NCBI GenBank assembly: GCA_910575565.1
Contig: CAJTFL010000001.1
Span: 310,001 to 374,000 of the forward strand
Source: Lachnospiraceae bacterium
Lineage (GTDB): Bacteria > Bacillota > Clostridia > Lachnospirales > Lachnospiraceae
Direction of reading: 5' to 3'
DNA length: 64,000 nucleotides
Shown: positions 19,698 to 28,979 of the stretch, piece after piece
Layout: every line of letters begins with the position of its first letter
Position numbering within the stretch: the stretch's first letter is position 1
Position numbers and translations under genes: made by a program
Notes under the pieces: generated by a model
The model's input: the letters and a program-made list of their open reading frames with translations, nothing else
What the model was told of the DNA's origin: nothing
Database searches by the model: none

Positions 19698-19735
19698 CAT
19701 GCAGGCATTTTCGCTTGCGGATTGGTGGAAAAATG
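19698..19735 (+). repeat. Repeat module supplying RBS and start of the pyridoxal kinase
   Basis: The segment from ATGCAGGCATTTTCGCTTG through the start ATG at 19733 is nearly identical to 62863-62900, which precedes an unrelated gene. Both copies contain GCATTTTCGCTTG, then TTGGTG, an A-rich spacer and the start codon. The GGTGG here sits at RBS distance from the ATG. This suggests that an intergenic repeat has supplied the translation-initiation region. Confidence 0.5.
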
Positions 19736-20605
19736 GAAAAATGCAATCAGAAGACGATAGCGGCCGTGAACGATCTGTCCGGGTACGGACGGTGCGCTTT
19801 AACGGTATCCCTGCCGGTTTTGTCGTCCATGGGCATTCAGTGCTGCCCTGTGCCCACGTCTATCCTTTCCAACCATACCGGCTTTCCCACGTGGTTTTTT
19901 GACGATTACACGGAAAAGATGGAGCCTTATCTGGGAAAATGGAAGGAATTAAACCTTGCTTTTGATGGCATTCTTACCGGTTTTTTCGGCTCGGTAAGGC
20001 AGATCCGGATCGCGGCGGATATGATCCGGGATTTTAAGGGGCAGGATACGAAGGTTATCGTGGATCCGATTATGGGCGATCACGGAAAGACGTATGCTAC
20101 CTGCACGCCCCAGCTGTGCCGGGAGATGGAAAAGCTGGTCAGGCTGGCCCAGGCAGTAACGCCTAACGTGACAGAGGGCTGCATCCTCACCGGGCGGGAG
20201 TATAAGGCGGAAGGCTGGGAGGAGGAAGAGCTGGAAAAAATGGCTATTGAGCTTCAAAAAATGGGGCCTTCCCATGTGGTGATTACCGGGGTGGAAAAGG
20301 GAGACCGGCTGATCAATGTGGTTGCGGAGCCGGATGGCCGGGTATCCTTACAGCAAAATAAAAAGGCCGGACAAGGCAGGCCGGGGACAGGGGATATCTT
20401 TTCGTCCATTGTGGCAGGAAGCCTTATTTTAGGCCGGGAGTTTTCCTGGGGAGTAGGACTGGCAGCCGATTTTGTCAGCCGCTGCATCCAAAAATCGGAG
20501 GAACTGGATATTCCGGTAAGAAACGGGGTTTGCTTCGAGCTGCTTTTAGGGGATTTATCCGGCAGGCAGGAAATCCGCCGCTGTTTGCAGGGCATCGGCA
20601 AATAA
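19733..20605 (+). CDS. Pyridoxamine/pyridoxal kinase, PdxY/PdxK type
   Basis: Ribokinase-fold enzyme predicted to phosphorylate pyridoxal, pyridoxamine or pyridoxine to the B6 cofactor. NDLSGYGRC at the N-terminus, PTSILSNHTGF (substrate loop), VIVDPIMGDHG (about residue 106) and GTGDIFSSI (about 215, anion hole and catalytic Asp) match the family. The ATG at 19733 gives 290 residues, the family size. An in-frame TTG at 19715 would add six residues and falls inside a repeat, so I rejected it. It stands alone between thiN and serS. Confidence 0.9.
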   Translation: MEKCNQKTIAAVNDLSGYGRCALTVSLPVLSSMGIQCCPVPTSILSNHTGFPTWFFDDYTEKMEPYLGKWKELNLAFDGILTGFFGSVRQIRIAADMIRDFKGQDTKVIVDPIMGDHGKTYATCTPQLCREMEKLVRLAQAVTPNVTEGCILTGREYKAEGWEEEELEKMAIELQKMGPSHVVITGVEKGDRLINVVAEPDGRVSLQQNKKAGQGRPGTGDIFSSIVAGSLILGREFSWGVGLAADFVSRCIQKSEELDIPVRNGVCFELLLGDLSGRQEIRRCLQGIGK

Positions 20606-20720
20606 ATAGGATTTCCGTTAAGATTCCTTTAAAGGGCAAAAAGGGCTTTCCTTTCAAGGGAAAGTGTGGTATCTTTAAGGGCAGAAAATAGATTAGGGTG
20701 CTCAGGAGGAAGACAGAACC

Positions 20721-22007
20721 ATGTTAGATATTCGATTTGTCCGGGAAAATCCGGATGTGGTAAAACAGAACATAAAAAATAAGTTCCAGGATCAAAAGCT
20801 GCCGTTAGTGGATGAAGTAATTGAGCTGGACGGGAAAAACCGGGCGGCAAAGGCGGAGGCGGACAGCCTGCGGGGAGCCCGCAATAAATTATCCAAGGAA
20901 ATCGGCAAATTAATGGCCCAGGGCAAAAAGGATGAGGCGGAGGCGGTAAAGGCCCAGGTGAATGCCAATGCAGCCCGCCTTGCCCAGCTGGAGGCTTTGG
21001 AAGGCGAGCTGGAGGAAAAGGTCTTAAAGATTATGATGACCCTTCCCAATATCATTGATCCAAGCGTGCCTATCGGGAAGGATGACAGCGAAAACGTGGA
21101 GGTGGAACGGTTTGGCGATCCGGCTGTGCCGGATTTTGAGATCCCCTACCATACGGAGATTATGAAACGGTTTGACGGTATCGATTTAGACGCGGCAGGA
21201 AAGGTGGCAGGGAACGGTTTTTATTACCTGATGGGGGATGTGGCCAGGCTTCATTCCGCAGTGATTTCCTATGCCAGGGATTTTATGATTAACCGGGGCT
21301 TTACCTACTGCGTGCCGCCCTTTATGATCCGCAGCAATGTGGTGACAGGGGTAATGTCCTTCGCCGAGATGGATGCCATGATGTATAAGATCGAAGGGGA
21401 GGATTTATACCTGATTGGAACCAGCGAGCATTCCATGATCGGGAAGTTTATCGATACCATTACCCCGGAGGCCCAGCTTCCTAAAACCCTGACCAGCTAT
21501 TCCCCCTGCTTCCGCAAGGAGAAAGGCGCACACGGGATTGAGGAGAGAGGGGTGTATCGGATCCATCAGTTTGAAAAGCAGGAGATGATCGTCATTTGTA
21601 AGCCGGAAGAGTCTCCCATGTGGTACGATAAATTGTGGCAGAATACGGTGGATTTCTTCCGTTCACTGGAGATTCCTGTCCGCACCTTGGAATGCTGCTC
21701 CGGGGATCTGGCAGATTTAAAGGTAAAATCCTGCGATGTGGAGGCATGGTCTCCCAGGCAGAAGAAATACTTTGAGGTAGGCTCCTGCTCCAACCTTGGG
21801 GATGCCCAGGCCCGCCGGTTAAAGATCCGCGTGGAGGGGGAAAACGGGAAGTACCTGGCTCATACCTTAAACAATACAGTGGTAGCCCCGCCACGGATGC
21901 TGATTGCCTTTTTGGAAAACCATCTCCAGGAAGACGGCAGCGTAACCATCCCGGAAGCGCTGCGTCCTTACATGGGCGGCATGAGCGTGATGGTTCCGAA
22001 AAATTAA
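20721..22007 (+). CDS. serS: Serine-tRNA ligase
   Basis: Class II aminoacyl-tRNA synthetase (EC 6.1.1.11). The N-terminal long coiled-coil arm that grips tRNA-Ser covers about residues 25-105. The catalytic domain has motif 2 around PCFRKEKGAHGIEERG (about 258) and motif 3 around NNTVVAPPRMLIAFLENH (about 393). Length 428 is typical. Upstream (20606-20720) I see a weak CTTTCC/GGAAAG stem but no T-box consensus. Confidence 0.97.
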   Translation: MLDIRFVRENPDVVKQNIKNKFQDQKLPLVDEVIELDGKNRAAKAEADSLRGARNKLSKEIGKLMAQGKKDEAEAVKAQVNANAARLAQLEALEGELEEKVLKIMMTLPNIIDPSVPIGKDDSENVEVERFGDPAVPDFEIPYHTEIMKRFDGIDLDAAGKVAGNGFYYLMGDVARLHSAVISYARDFMINRGFTYCVPPFMIRSNVVTGVMSFAEMDAMMYKIEGEDLYLIGTSEHSMIGKFIDTITPEAQLPKTLTSYSPCFRKEKGAHGIEERGVYRIHQFEKQEMIVICKPEESPMWYDKLWQNTVDFFRSLEIPVRTLECCSGDLADLKVKSCDVEAWSPRQKKYFEVGSCSNLGDAQARRLKIRVEGENGKYLAHTLNNTVVAPPRMLIAFLENHLQEDGSVTIPEALRPYMGGMSVMVPKN

Positions 22008-22010
22008 GAG

Positions 22011-23453
22011 ATGAAGGTTGAAAAAATACGGTTTATTGAGCCGGGGGAGCGCCCGTACCACTGGACACTCCTTAACCATTTCGTGTATGACCGCTATATC
22101 CGCACCCCTTCCGTGGGCTTAAACCTTCTGGCTACGGCAGTAAAAGGAGAATTTAAGGATACCTTGATGTACAGCGAGGCTATATCCAAAATTCCCTGGA
22201 AGGATGTGGAGGATGCGGACGTGGTGTTTATCGGCATCTTTACCTTCCAGGCAAAGCGGGGGTATCAGATTGCCCGGTATATCAAAGCGCATACCCGCGC
22301 CGTTGTGGTGATGGGCGGCCTTCATGCCTCAATGAATTACCAGGAAGCAGTAAATTACTGTGATTACGTTCTTCTGGGAGAAGGAGAAGAATCGATATTG
22401 GAATTGCTTCATGGCTTAAGGGAAGGGCTTCCCCTTAATTTTCCCGGCCTGGCTTACCGCAAAGGCGGGAAGACGGTAGTCACAGGGAAAAGGAGGCCGC
22501 CGGAAACCATCGACATTATCCCGGATCGGAGTTTGGTGTACAAGTACCGAAACCGGGTGCATTACAATACCATCTGGCCCCAGGTGCACGCTTCCAGGGG
22601 GTGTCCCCATCACTGTGATTACTGCGCCCTGGTTAGGCATTTTGGAAGGGAAGTCCGCACCAGGACGCCGGAAAATGTGGTGGAGGATATCCGAAGGGCG
22701 ATTGCCTTTTTCCGGTTCGGCCCCTTCCCGCGCCTGCTAAAAGGAGTATGGCTTACAGACGATAATTTTTTCGCTGACCGGGAGTGGGCGTTGGAAGTGC
22801 TGCAAAAGATTATTGACAGCGATATCTGCTGGCCCCTGACGGTGCAGGCCAGGTATGAGGTAGGGTTTGACGACGAGATGCTGTCTTTGCTAAAGCGTGC
22901 CGGGTTTTTTGAGCTTGCCTTAGGCATCGAGTTTGTGGATGACGAGGATTTTAAGCTTTACCACAAGAAAAGCAGGGTGGATGAGATCAAGGCCGCCATT
23001 AAAAATATCCAAAGCCACGGCTTAAGCGTCCGCGGCCTGTTTATCCTGGGGGCAGATAACCACAGGGAAGGGATTGGCGATAAGCTGGCGGATTTCGTGA
23101 TAGAAAACCATATCCAGGGAGTGCTGATCCAGTCCATGTATTTCGTGCCGGGGACTCCCGTGTACGAGCAGAATAAGGGGCGGCTTCTCCATCGGGACTG
23201 GTCAAAATATAACGGAAACGTGGTGCATTACCCGAAAAATATCAGCCCATATAAACTGCAGCAGGAGCATATCCGGGCAAGCAAGAGGATCTATTCGCCG
23301 GGAAGGCTGTTACGGTCGCTGCTTACCGATGATCCCCTCCATAAAATGCTGTTTTTTGGGGAAATGCTTTGGCATGGGAGCATCTGCCTGGATTTAAAAA
23401 GGGAGCTGCCTTACTTGAAAAAGCGTTCCCAGGCCGCAGATTGCCAGCCGTAA
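22011..23453 (+). CDS. B12-binding-domain radical SAM protein
   Basis: An N-terminal cobalamin-binding-like domain (about 20-140, with DVVFIGIFTFQAKRGYQIA and VVMGGLHASMN) is followed by a radical SAM core with CPHHCDYC (CxxxCxxC) near residue 202 and a GVWLTDDNFF block. This is the layout of the large cobalamin-dependent radical SAM class, whose members methylate or rearrange many substrates. The actual substrate cannot be read from the sequence. It begins 3 bp after the serS stop and may be co-transcribed with it by position alone. The last 60 residues are basic and variable. Confidence 0.85.
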   Translation: MKVEKIRFIEPGERPYHWTLLNHFVYDRYIRTPSVGLNLLATAVKGEFKDTLMYSEAISKIPWKDVEDADVVFIGIFTFQAKRGYQIARYIKAHTRAVVVMGGLHASMNYQEAVNYCDYVLLGEGEESILELLHGLREGLPLNFPGLAYRKGGKTVVTGKRRPPETIDIIPDRSLVYKYRNRVHYNTIWPQVHASRGCPHHCDYCALVRHFGREVRTRTPENVVEDIRRAIAFFRFGPFPRLLKGVWLTDDNFFADREWALEVLQKIIDSDICWPLTVQARYEVGFDDEMLSLLKRAGFFELALGIEFVDDEDFKLYHKKSRVDEIKAAIKNIQSHGLSVRGLFILGADNHREGIGDKLADFVIENHIQGVLIQSMYFVPGTPVYEQNKGRLLHRDWSKYNGNVVHYPKNISPYKLQQEHIRASKRIYSPGRLLRSLLTDDPLHKMLFFGEMLWHGSICLDLKRELPYLKKRSQAADCQP

Positions 23454-23524
23454 ACGGGCAGCCCCGGCAGGCATTGCATATACTGCAAGTAAGAAGGCAG
23501 TAAGTAAGCTGGCAGGAGTGGTTT

Positions 23525-24676
23525 ATGGAAATTTATGTGGTAAAGCAGAAAGACAATGTAGATCAGATTGCCAGGGATTTTCATATCCCTGTGGAAAGGC
23601 TGATCCGCGACAACCAACTTGAATATCCGTACCGCCTGGCCGTAGGCCAGGCTCTTTTGATTATGGGGGATAATCCGGCAGGGGAAAAAGAAGGGGAAAA
23701 GGAAAGATTGTATGCTTTTGGCTATGCTTATCCGTTCATCAATGGGGAAACCTTAAACAATACCCTTCCGTATTTATCCTCCCTCTATGTGTTTTCTTAT
23801 GGATTTACGGAAACAGGAAACCTGGTTTTCCCCACGGGTGATGACAGCTGGATGGTGGAAAATGCCAGGGCGGCAGGGGTAAGGCCTGTATTAACCTTGA
23901 CGCCCCTGGGGGCGGACGGCAGATTTAACAATAACCTGGTTTCTGTTCTGGTAAATAATCTGGATATCCAGCAGCGCCTGATCTGGGAGCTGGGGCATAC
24001 CATGCTGGATAAGGGCTTTGGGGGGCTGGACATTGATTTTGAATATGTGCTTGCAGAAGATAGGGTCAGCTTTGCCCAATTTGTGGGCCGGGTTCGGGCG
24101 GTGATGAATGTTTTCGGCTATCCGGTGACAGTTGCCCTGGCTCCGAAAACCTCTGCTGACCAGAAAGGGCTTTTGTATGAAGGGATAGATTACCGGCTTC
24201 TTGGGGAGGCGGCAAACCGAGTCATGCTGATGACGTATGAATGGGGATATTCTCAGGGGCCGCCCATGGCGGTAGCCCCTTTAAACATGGTGCGCAGGGT
24301 GGTAGATTATGCGGTGACGGAGATTGCACCAGAGAAAATCAGCCTTGGGATCCCCAATTACGGCTATGACTGGCCTCTTCCCTATGAACGTGGCGTCACC
24401 AGGGCTAAGACCATCCACAGCCTGGAGGCAGTGCAGATCGCCATAGACCACGGGTCGGATATATACTTTGACGCGAAGGCAGCGTCTCCGTATTTTTATT
24501 ACTGGCAGTATGGCATCCGGCATGAAGTATGGTTTGAGGATGTAAGGAGCATCCGGGCTAAATTTGGGTTAATTAAAGAGTATGGCCTATCCGGCGCGGG
24601 GTACTGGCAGCTGATGAACTTTTTTAAGGCCAACTGGCTGATGCTGGAAGAATTGTTTCAGGTTGAACGGGAGTAA
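23525..24676 (+). CDS. LysM domain glycoside hydrolase family 18 (SleL/YaaH-like)
   Basis: One N-terminal LysM repeat (about 3-47, IYVVKQKDNVDQIARDF) for peptidoglycan binding is followed by a GH18 barrel with the catalytic motif GGLDIDFEYV near residue 164, the DxxDxDxE form. This matches spore-cortex N-acetylglucosaminidases such as SleL/YaaH, which act on muramic-lactam cortex during germination. No signal peptide is visible, as is usual for proteins loaded into spores. Length 383. RBS GGCAGGAG precedes the start. lysR follows 11 bp after the stop. Confidence 0.88.
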   Translation: MEIYVVKQKDNVDQIARDFHIPVERLIRDNQLEYPYRLAVGQALLIMGDNPAGEKEGEKERLYAFGYAYPFINGETLNNTLPYLSSLYVFSYGFTETGNLVFPTGDDSWMVENARAAGVRPVLTLTPLGADGRFNNNLVSVLVNNLDIQQRLIWELGHTMLDKGFGGLDIDFEYVLAEDRVSFAQFVGRVRAVMNVFGYPVTVALAPKTSADQKGLLYEGIDYRLLGEAANRVMLMTYEWGYSQGPPMAVAPLNMVRRVVDYAVTEIAPEKISLGIPNYGYDWPLPYERGVTRAKTIHSLEAVQIAIDHGSDIYFDAKAASPYFYYWQYGIRHEVWFEDVRSIRAKFGLIKEYGLSGAGYWQLMNFFKANWLMLEELFQVERE

Positions 24677-24687
24677 AGGAGGTACGT

Positions 24688-25602
24688 ATGCAGTTAAGGG
24701 ACATACAGTATGTGCTGGCCGCCGCGGATGAGGGAAGCTTTTCTAAAGCGGCCCGGAAGGTCCACGTAAGCCAGCCGGCCTTAAGCCAGCTGATCCAAAG
24801 GCTGGAGGATGAACTGGGCGTCAAGCTGTTTATCCGGAAAAGCAGCCAGGTGGCTCTGACAAGCGCCGGGGAGGTTTTCTGTGAAGACGGCCGGGAAATC
24901 CTGCGAAAAAGCCAGGAGCTTTTAGGGAAGATGCGGGATTTCCAGACGCTGAAAAAGGGAGAACTGACCATAGCTATCGCCCCCTTTTACCAGAAATGCT
25001 ACCTGGCGGGAGTGCTGGAAGAGTATCAGAAACGGTGCTCTGGCATCCGGGTTAAGCTGGTGGACGCTTTTTCCAGGGAATCGGAAAAGCTGCTGATCCA
25101 GGGGCAGGTCGATCTGGCCTTCGTGATCCTGCCCTATGAAAACCAGGGAATAAAATACGAGCCGATCTTTGACGAACATATTTACCTGGCTGTACCGAAG
25201 CAGTTTCCGGTTAATCAAAAGCTTCCGGATCCGGCAAAGGGATGCTGTACCATTAAGGACTTGCGAGTGCTTGATGGCCAGCCGTTTATCATGTACGCGA
25301 AAGGGAGGCGGATGTTTAAGACTTCCATGGATTGGTGTGCTGATGCCGGGTTTGCCCCAAGGGTAGCCTTTGAGTCTAATTCCTGTGAGAACTTAAATGC
25401 CATGGTGGCCAGGGGGATGGGAGTCGGGTTCGTCCCCGCATCCATAGACTGGATTGGGGTCAGGTCGGATCGGGTGGCCTATTATCCTGTGGAGGCCGAA
25501 GGAGGGGTTCGGACGCTGACTATCGGGTATTTGGAAAAAAACCGGTCGGGGGCGGCCAGGGAATTTATCCAGGTGGTGCTGGATGCAAAGCGGTTGAAAT
25601 AA
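24688..25602 (+). CDS. LysR-family transcriptional regulator
   Basis: N-terminal winged helix-turn-helix (FSKAARKVHVSQPALSQLIQRLE cut here to SQPALSQLIQRLE, about residues 29-41) and a C-terminal periplasmic-binding-like effector domain (about 90-300). Length 304 is typical. It lies in the same direction as the TctCBA-dehydratase genes and is separated from them by a strong terminator and a new promoter. It is therefore a plausible activator of that unit, sensing its substrate, but autoregulation or another target is possible. RBS AAAGGAGG is strong. Confidence 0.9.
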   Translation: MQLRDIQYVLAAADEGSFSKAARKVHVSQPALSQLIQRLEDELGVKLFIRKSSQVALTSAGEVFCEDGREILRKSQELLGKMRDFQTLKKGELTIAIAPFYQKCYLAGVLEEYQKRCSGIRVKLVDAFSRESEKLLIQGQVDLAFVILPYENQGIKYEPIFDEHIYLAVPKQFPVNQKLPDPAKGCCTIKDLRVLDGQPFIMYAKGRRMFKTSMDWCADAGFAPRVAFESNSCENLNAMVARGMGVGFVPASIDWIGVRSDRVAYYPVEAEGGVRTLTIGYLEKNRSGAAREFIQVVLDAKRLK

Positions 25603-25613
25603 TTGAGGGGTTA

Positions 25614-25642
25614 AGAAGCAGCCAGGGTGGCTGCTTCTTTTT
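25614..25642 (+). terminator. Rho-independent terminator after lysR
   Basis: AGAAGCAGCC pairs with GGCTGCTTCT around an AGGGT loop and runs into a T-tract (TTCTTTTT). It is a near-perfect intrinsic terminator that ends the lysR transcript before the tct promoter. Confidence 0.93.
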
Positions 25643-25682
25643 GCCTATAAGTTTCTGTTATACCACTGATTATATATAAATA

Positions 25683-25712
25683 TTTCCTGAATTTCTGCCT
25701 GTATGCTATGCT
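25683..25712 (+). promoter_or_regulatory. Candidate promoter of the tctCBA-dehydratase unit
   Basis: TTTCCT (25683-25688), an 18-bp spacer and TATGCT (25707-25712), with a TGC just before the -10 (extended -10 form). It lies between the lysR terminator and tctC. The AT-rich stretch just upstream (25665-25685) would suit LysR binding, but I cannot define a T-N11-A operator with confidence. Confidence 0.4.
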
Positions 25713-25804
25713 GAATATAGCTAAAATGGATAAAGGAAAAGAAGATTTTAGCGTTGAATTATTCTAATTATCCAATTATTTTACAGGAAAGCGAGGAAAT
25801 AGTT

Positions 25805-26887
25805 ATGAGGAAAAGGAATTGGAAGGCAATGGCGGTATTGGCAGCGGCGGTGGTTGCGGTGTCCGGCTGCGGCGGCGCTAATTCCGGCGGCGGGAAGACG
25901 GATGGCGGAAATTCCGGCCAGCAGCCAGCGGCTGAGACAACGGCACAGGAGGCAGGGGAAAAAGAGGAAACTAAGGAAGAAAAGGGGAGTGAGGCAGCCG
26001 CTCCTGCTACGGATTTCCCTGCCAAAGCGATTGATATCGTCGTTCCCTTCTCCGCCGGGGGAAATGTGGACTTGTCCTGCCGGATCCTGGCGACGGAACT
26101 GGAAAAGGAATTAGGGCAGCCGGTAAGCGTGCTGAACAAGGAAGGCGGCGGGGCAGTCATCGGGCAGACCTACGCAGTGACCCAGAAGCCGGACGGTTAT
26201 ACCATGCTGGCGCTGACTTCCTCATACGTAACGAATGTCTTGAGCGGAACCACCACTTATGATATGGACTCCATCCAGCCCATTGCCCAGTACTGCTTTG
26301 ACCCGGAGCTTATCGTGGCTTCTGCCGATTCTGGGATTGAAACTTTGGATCAATTCCTGGAGGAAGGCAAGGAACGGGAATTGTTAAACTCCACTCCCGG
26401 CTTTTCCACCTCCCACCATATTGCCAGCTTGATTTTTGCCAGGGATTTCGGCACGAAGTTTGAATATATGCATACCGTAGGTTCCTCCGAGCAGACGGTA
26501 CAGCTGGCCGGAGGGCACGCGGAGGTAGGCTTTACTACGTATGCAGGCGCCGCATCCCTGATTGAGCAGGGGAAGATTAAGGTACTTGCCATCTGCGATA
26601 AGGAGAGGAGCGAAAACCTTCCGGACGTTCCTACGGTGAAAGAAGCCACAGGGCAGGAATTTATCTACGGCGCTTACCGTGGATTTGCCGTTCCGGCAGG
26701 CACGCCGGATGAAGTGGTGCAGGTTTTGGCAAACGCCATGGAAAAGGTAATGGCCTCCGAGGAAGTGGCGGCCCAGTTTGGCAACAGCGGCCTTCCCGTT
26801 ACTTATGCCAATACGGAAGATTTCAGCGCGCTGCTAAAGAAGGACTATGCCGACATGGAGGCTATCCAGGATTTGATTAAGGAATAA
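25805..26887 (+). CDS. tctC: Tripartite tricarboxylate transporter substrate-binding lipoprotein (TctC/Bug)
   Basis: Extracytoplasmic binding protein that delivers a carboxylate to the TctAB permease. A lipoprotein signal is clear: basic start RKRNWK, a hydrophobic core and the lipobox VSGC. A low-complexity Gly/Glu linker (about 25-75) follows, then the Bug fold with IDIVVPFSAGGNVDLSCR and KPDGYTML. I chose the ATG at 25805, which has GCGAGGAAAT upstream and begins the signal peptide directly; an in-frame start at 25754 would place 17 polar residues before it. The ligand is unknown; the adjacent sugar-acid dehydratase suggests an aldonate-type acid. Confidence 0.92.
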   Translation: MRKRNWKAMAVLAAAVVAVSGCGGANSGGGKTDGGNSGQQPAAETTAQEAGEKEETKEEKGSEAAAPATDFPAKAIDIVVPFSAGGNVDLSCRILATELEKELGQPVSVLNKEGGGAVIGQTYAVTQKPDGYTMLALTSSYVTNVLSGTTTYDMDSIQPIAQYCFDPELIVASADSGIETLDQFLEEGKERELLNSTPGFSTSHHIASLIFARDFGTKFEYMHTVGSSEQTVQLAGGHAEVGFTTYAGAASLIEQGKIKVLAICDKERSENLPDVPTVKEATGQEFIYGAYRGFAVPAGTPDEVVQVLANAMEKVMASEEVAAQFGNSGLPVTYANTEDFSALLKKDYADMEAIQDLIKE

Positions 26888-26954
26888 CCGGCAAAGTGAA
26901 ATGCCCTGCTTTAAGCTGCATGGCGGCAGATAAAGCTTTCAGGAAAGGAAAGAG

Positions 26955-27404
26955 GTGACAGGATTGGAGAAAAAAGACTTAGGCCTGGGCATTGGGGCGG
27001 TCGTCCTGGGGATGGCAACTTTGGTGTATTTTTTGGGGCTGCCGGGGAATGCCGGATATTACCCTAAGATCATCAGCATTGCCATCATTATTCTGGGATT
27101 GGTCATTGCCCTAAACGCTGTCAGGGCGCTAAAGACCGTTTCCGCCAAGGAGGAAAAGCCTGGGGGGAAAACAATCGCCTACCCAGCGGTAATGCTGATC
27201 ATTGCTTATCTGGCGGTTTACTATTTTGCATTCCATAAACTTAGCTACACCATCTCCACCTTTTTGCTGGTAATGGCAACGTCGGTAACTTTGGGCTATC
27301 GGAAGTGGAAAATACTGGTTCCTGTGGCAGCGCTGATTGCCGTAGGCCTGTACCTGGCATTTACCCAGGTGTTCCATGTCCGTTTTATGGCAATGTTTTT
27401 CTGA
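26955..27404 (+). CDS. tctB: Tripartite tricarboxylate transporter small membrane subunit TctB
   Basis: About 149 residues with four predicted transmembrane helices (roughly 8-30, 36-55, 72-95 and 105-140), the form of the TctB/DUF1468 subunit. It forms the permease with TctA and depends on the TctC binding protein. The start is GTG at 26955 or TTG at 26964; the purine-rich GGAAAGGAAAGAG supports the GTG. tctA follows after 18 bp. Confidence 0.88.
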   Translation: MTGLEKKDLGLGIGAVVLGMATLVYFLGLPGNAGYYPKIISIAIIILGLVIALNAVRALKTVSAKEEKPGGKTIAYPAVMLIIAYLAVYYFAFHKLSYTISTFLLVMATSVTLGYRKWKILVPVAALIAVGLYLAFTQVFHVRFMAMFF

Positions 27405-27422
27405 TGGAAGGAGGAATGTGGG

Positions 27423-28913
27423 ATGTCGAATGTTTTGTTAGGCTTGCAGACGGTAATTTCCCCCATGGTGCTGCTGTTTCTGCTGCTGGGCTGTGTGGTG
27501 GGGCTGGTAATCGGCGCTCTGCCCGGCCTTACGGGAAATATGGCCATCGCCCTGATGGTTCCCTTAACCTTTGGGATGGAGCCTAGCGTAGGATTGGCAT
27601 TTTTGTCTGCCATCTACTGTTCCTCCATCTATGGCGGCTCCATTTCCGCGATCCTTTTGGGGATTCCGGGAACCATCTCCAGCTTTGCCACCACCCTTGA
27701 CGGGTATCCTATGGCAAAGCAGGGAAAGGCGGGAAAAGCCTTGGGGACGGCTACCATGGCAAGCGTGTTTGGCGGGCTGTTCAGCGCCGTAGTGCTTCTG
27801 TTTTTAACGCCGGTGCTGGCTGAGTTTGCCCTTCGCTTTGGCCCTGGGGAATACTTTGCGGTGGCCCTTCTTGGGATTGCCTGCATTACCAGCATTAGCG
27901 GCGACAATATCCCCAAAGGGCTTCTGTCCGGGATGATTGGGCTTTTGATTGCCGTAATCGGCATGGATCCCCAGAACGGGGTTCCCAGGCTTACCTTTGG
28001 GAATATGAACCTTCTGGGGGGCATCAGCCTGGTGGCTTCCCTGATTGGGATTTTCGGCGTGGTATCCGTCTTAAAAACGGCGGAAGCCTGCAGGCAGGAA
28101 AAATCCAGCCAGGCCATGCCGGAGGTGGATAATGTGTGGATTGGCTGGAAGGAGTGCTTCCGCCAGCTCCCTACCTGGATCAGGGGCTCGGTGATCGGAA
28201 CCATCGTGGGCATTATCCCGGGAGCGGGAACGAATGTGGCAACCTTTATGGCTTATGATACGGAAAAGAAGCTGTCCAAGGATCCGGAATCCTTCGGGCA
28301 GGGCAATCCCATCGGCGTAGCCGCCCCTGAGTCCGCCAATAATGCCGTGACCGGCGGTTCTTTAGTTCCCCTGCTGGCTCTTGGGGTTCCCGGGAACTCT
28401 ACCTCGGCGCTGTTTTTAGGGGCAATCATGATCCATGGGATGCAGACCGGCCCGGTATTCTTTACGGAGCATCCGGATGTTATCTACGGCTTGTTTCTGT
28501 CCATAATCGTGGCGAATATCATTATGGCTCCACTGGGCATCTTTATCCTGCGGTACATGAAAAAGATCCTTTCCGTGCCGGAAGAGCTTTTGTCCGGGAT
28601 TATCCTGGCTTTCTGCGTAACGGGCGTATACGCCATTGCAACCAATCCCTTTGACGTGCTGGTGCTGATCGTATTCGGTCTGATTGGGTATTTCTGCTAT
28701 AAGTTTAAAATCCCTACGGCTCCCATGATCGTGGCCATGGTTCTTGGCTCCATGACGGAAAATAACCTGCGGCAGGCCTTGGTTGCCAGCAAGGGATCCT
28801 GGAATTTCCTTTACACATCGCCAGTGACCTTAATCATTGTGCTGATCGCCGCGGCAAGCTTTTTCTTCCCCTTTATTGCGGCGCAGATGAAAAAAATGCA
28901 GAAAAGAGGTTAG
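27423..28913 (+). CDS. tctA: Tripartite tricarboxylate transporter large membrane subunit TctA
   Basis: Main permease subunit with about 11-12 transmembrane helices. Family signatures are the N-terminal GALPGLTGNMAIAL (about residue 36), YGGSISAILLGIPGT (about 71) and the central IPGAGTNVATFMAY (about 265) with ESANNAVTGGSLVP. Length 496 is standard. The transporter is a secondary system driven by an ion gradient. It sits between tctB and the enolase-superfamily gene, so the substrate is probably the acid handled by that enzyme. Confidence 0.94.
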   Translation: MSNVLLGLQTVISPMVLLFLLLGCVVGLVIGALPGLTGNMAIALMVPLTFGMEPSVGLAFLSAIYCSSIYGGSISAILLGIPGTISSFATTLDGYPMAKQGKAGKALGTATMASVFGGLFSAVVLLFLTPVLAEFALRFGPGEYFAVALLGIACITSISGDNIPKGLLSGMIGLLIAVIGMDPQNGVPRLTFGNMNLLGGISLVASLIGIFGVVSVLKTAEACRQEKSSQAMPEVDNVWIGWKECFRQLPTWIRGSVIGTIVGIIPGAGTNVATFMAYDTEKKLSKDPESFGQGNPIGVAAPESANNAVTGGSLVPLLALGVPGNSTSALFLGAIMIHGMQTGPVFFTEHPDVIYGLFLSIIVANIIMAPLGIFILRYMKKILSVPEELLSGIILAFCVTGVYAIATNPFDVLVLIVFGLIGYFCYKFKIPTAPMIVAMVLGSMTENNLRQALVASKGSWNFLYTSPVTLIIVLIAAASFFFPFIAAQMKKMQKRG

Positions 28914-28979
28914 GGCAGCGGTTAAGGATTTGGCGCTGCAGTTTAACGTATTTTTAAAAATTCAGGAGGAATAGTGGAG

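Noticed and set aside
19699-19902. Small protein overlapping the pyridoxal kinase start
   Set aside because: It lies in a different frame of the kinase gene, starts inside a repeat, and its sequence is unlike any protein I know.
20606-20720. T-box leader before serS
   Set aside because: The gap is 115 bp, too short for a full T-box, and no AGGGTGGNACCGCG-like box is present; only a weak stem is seen.
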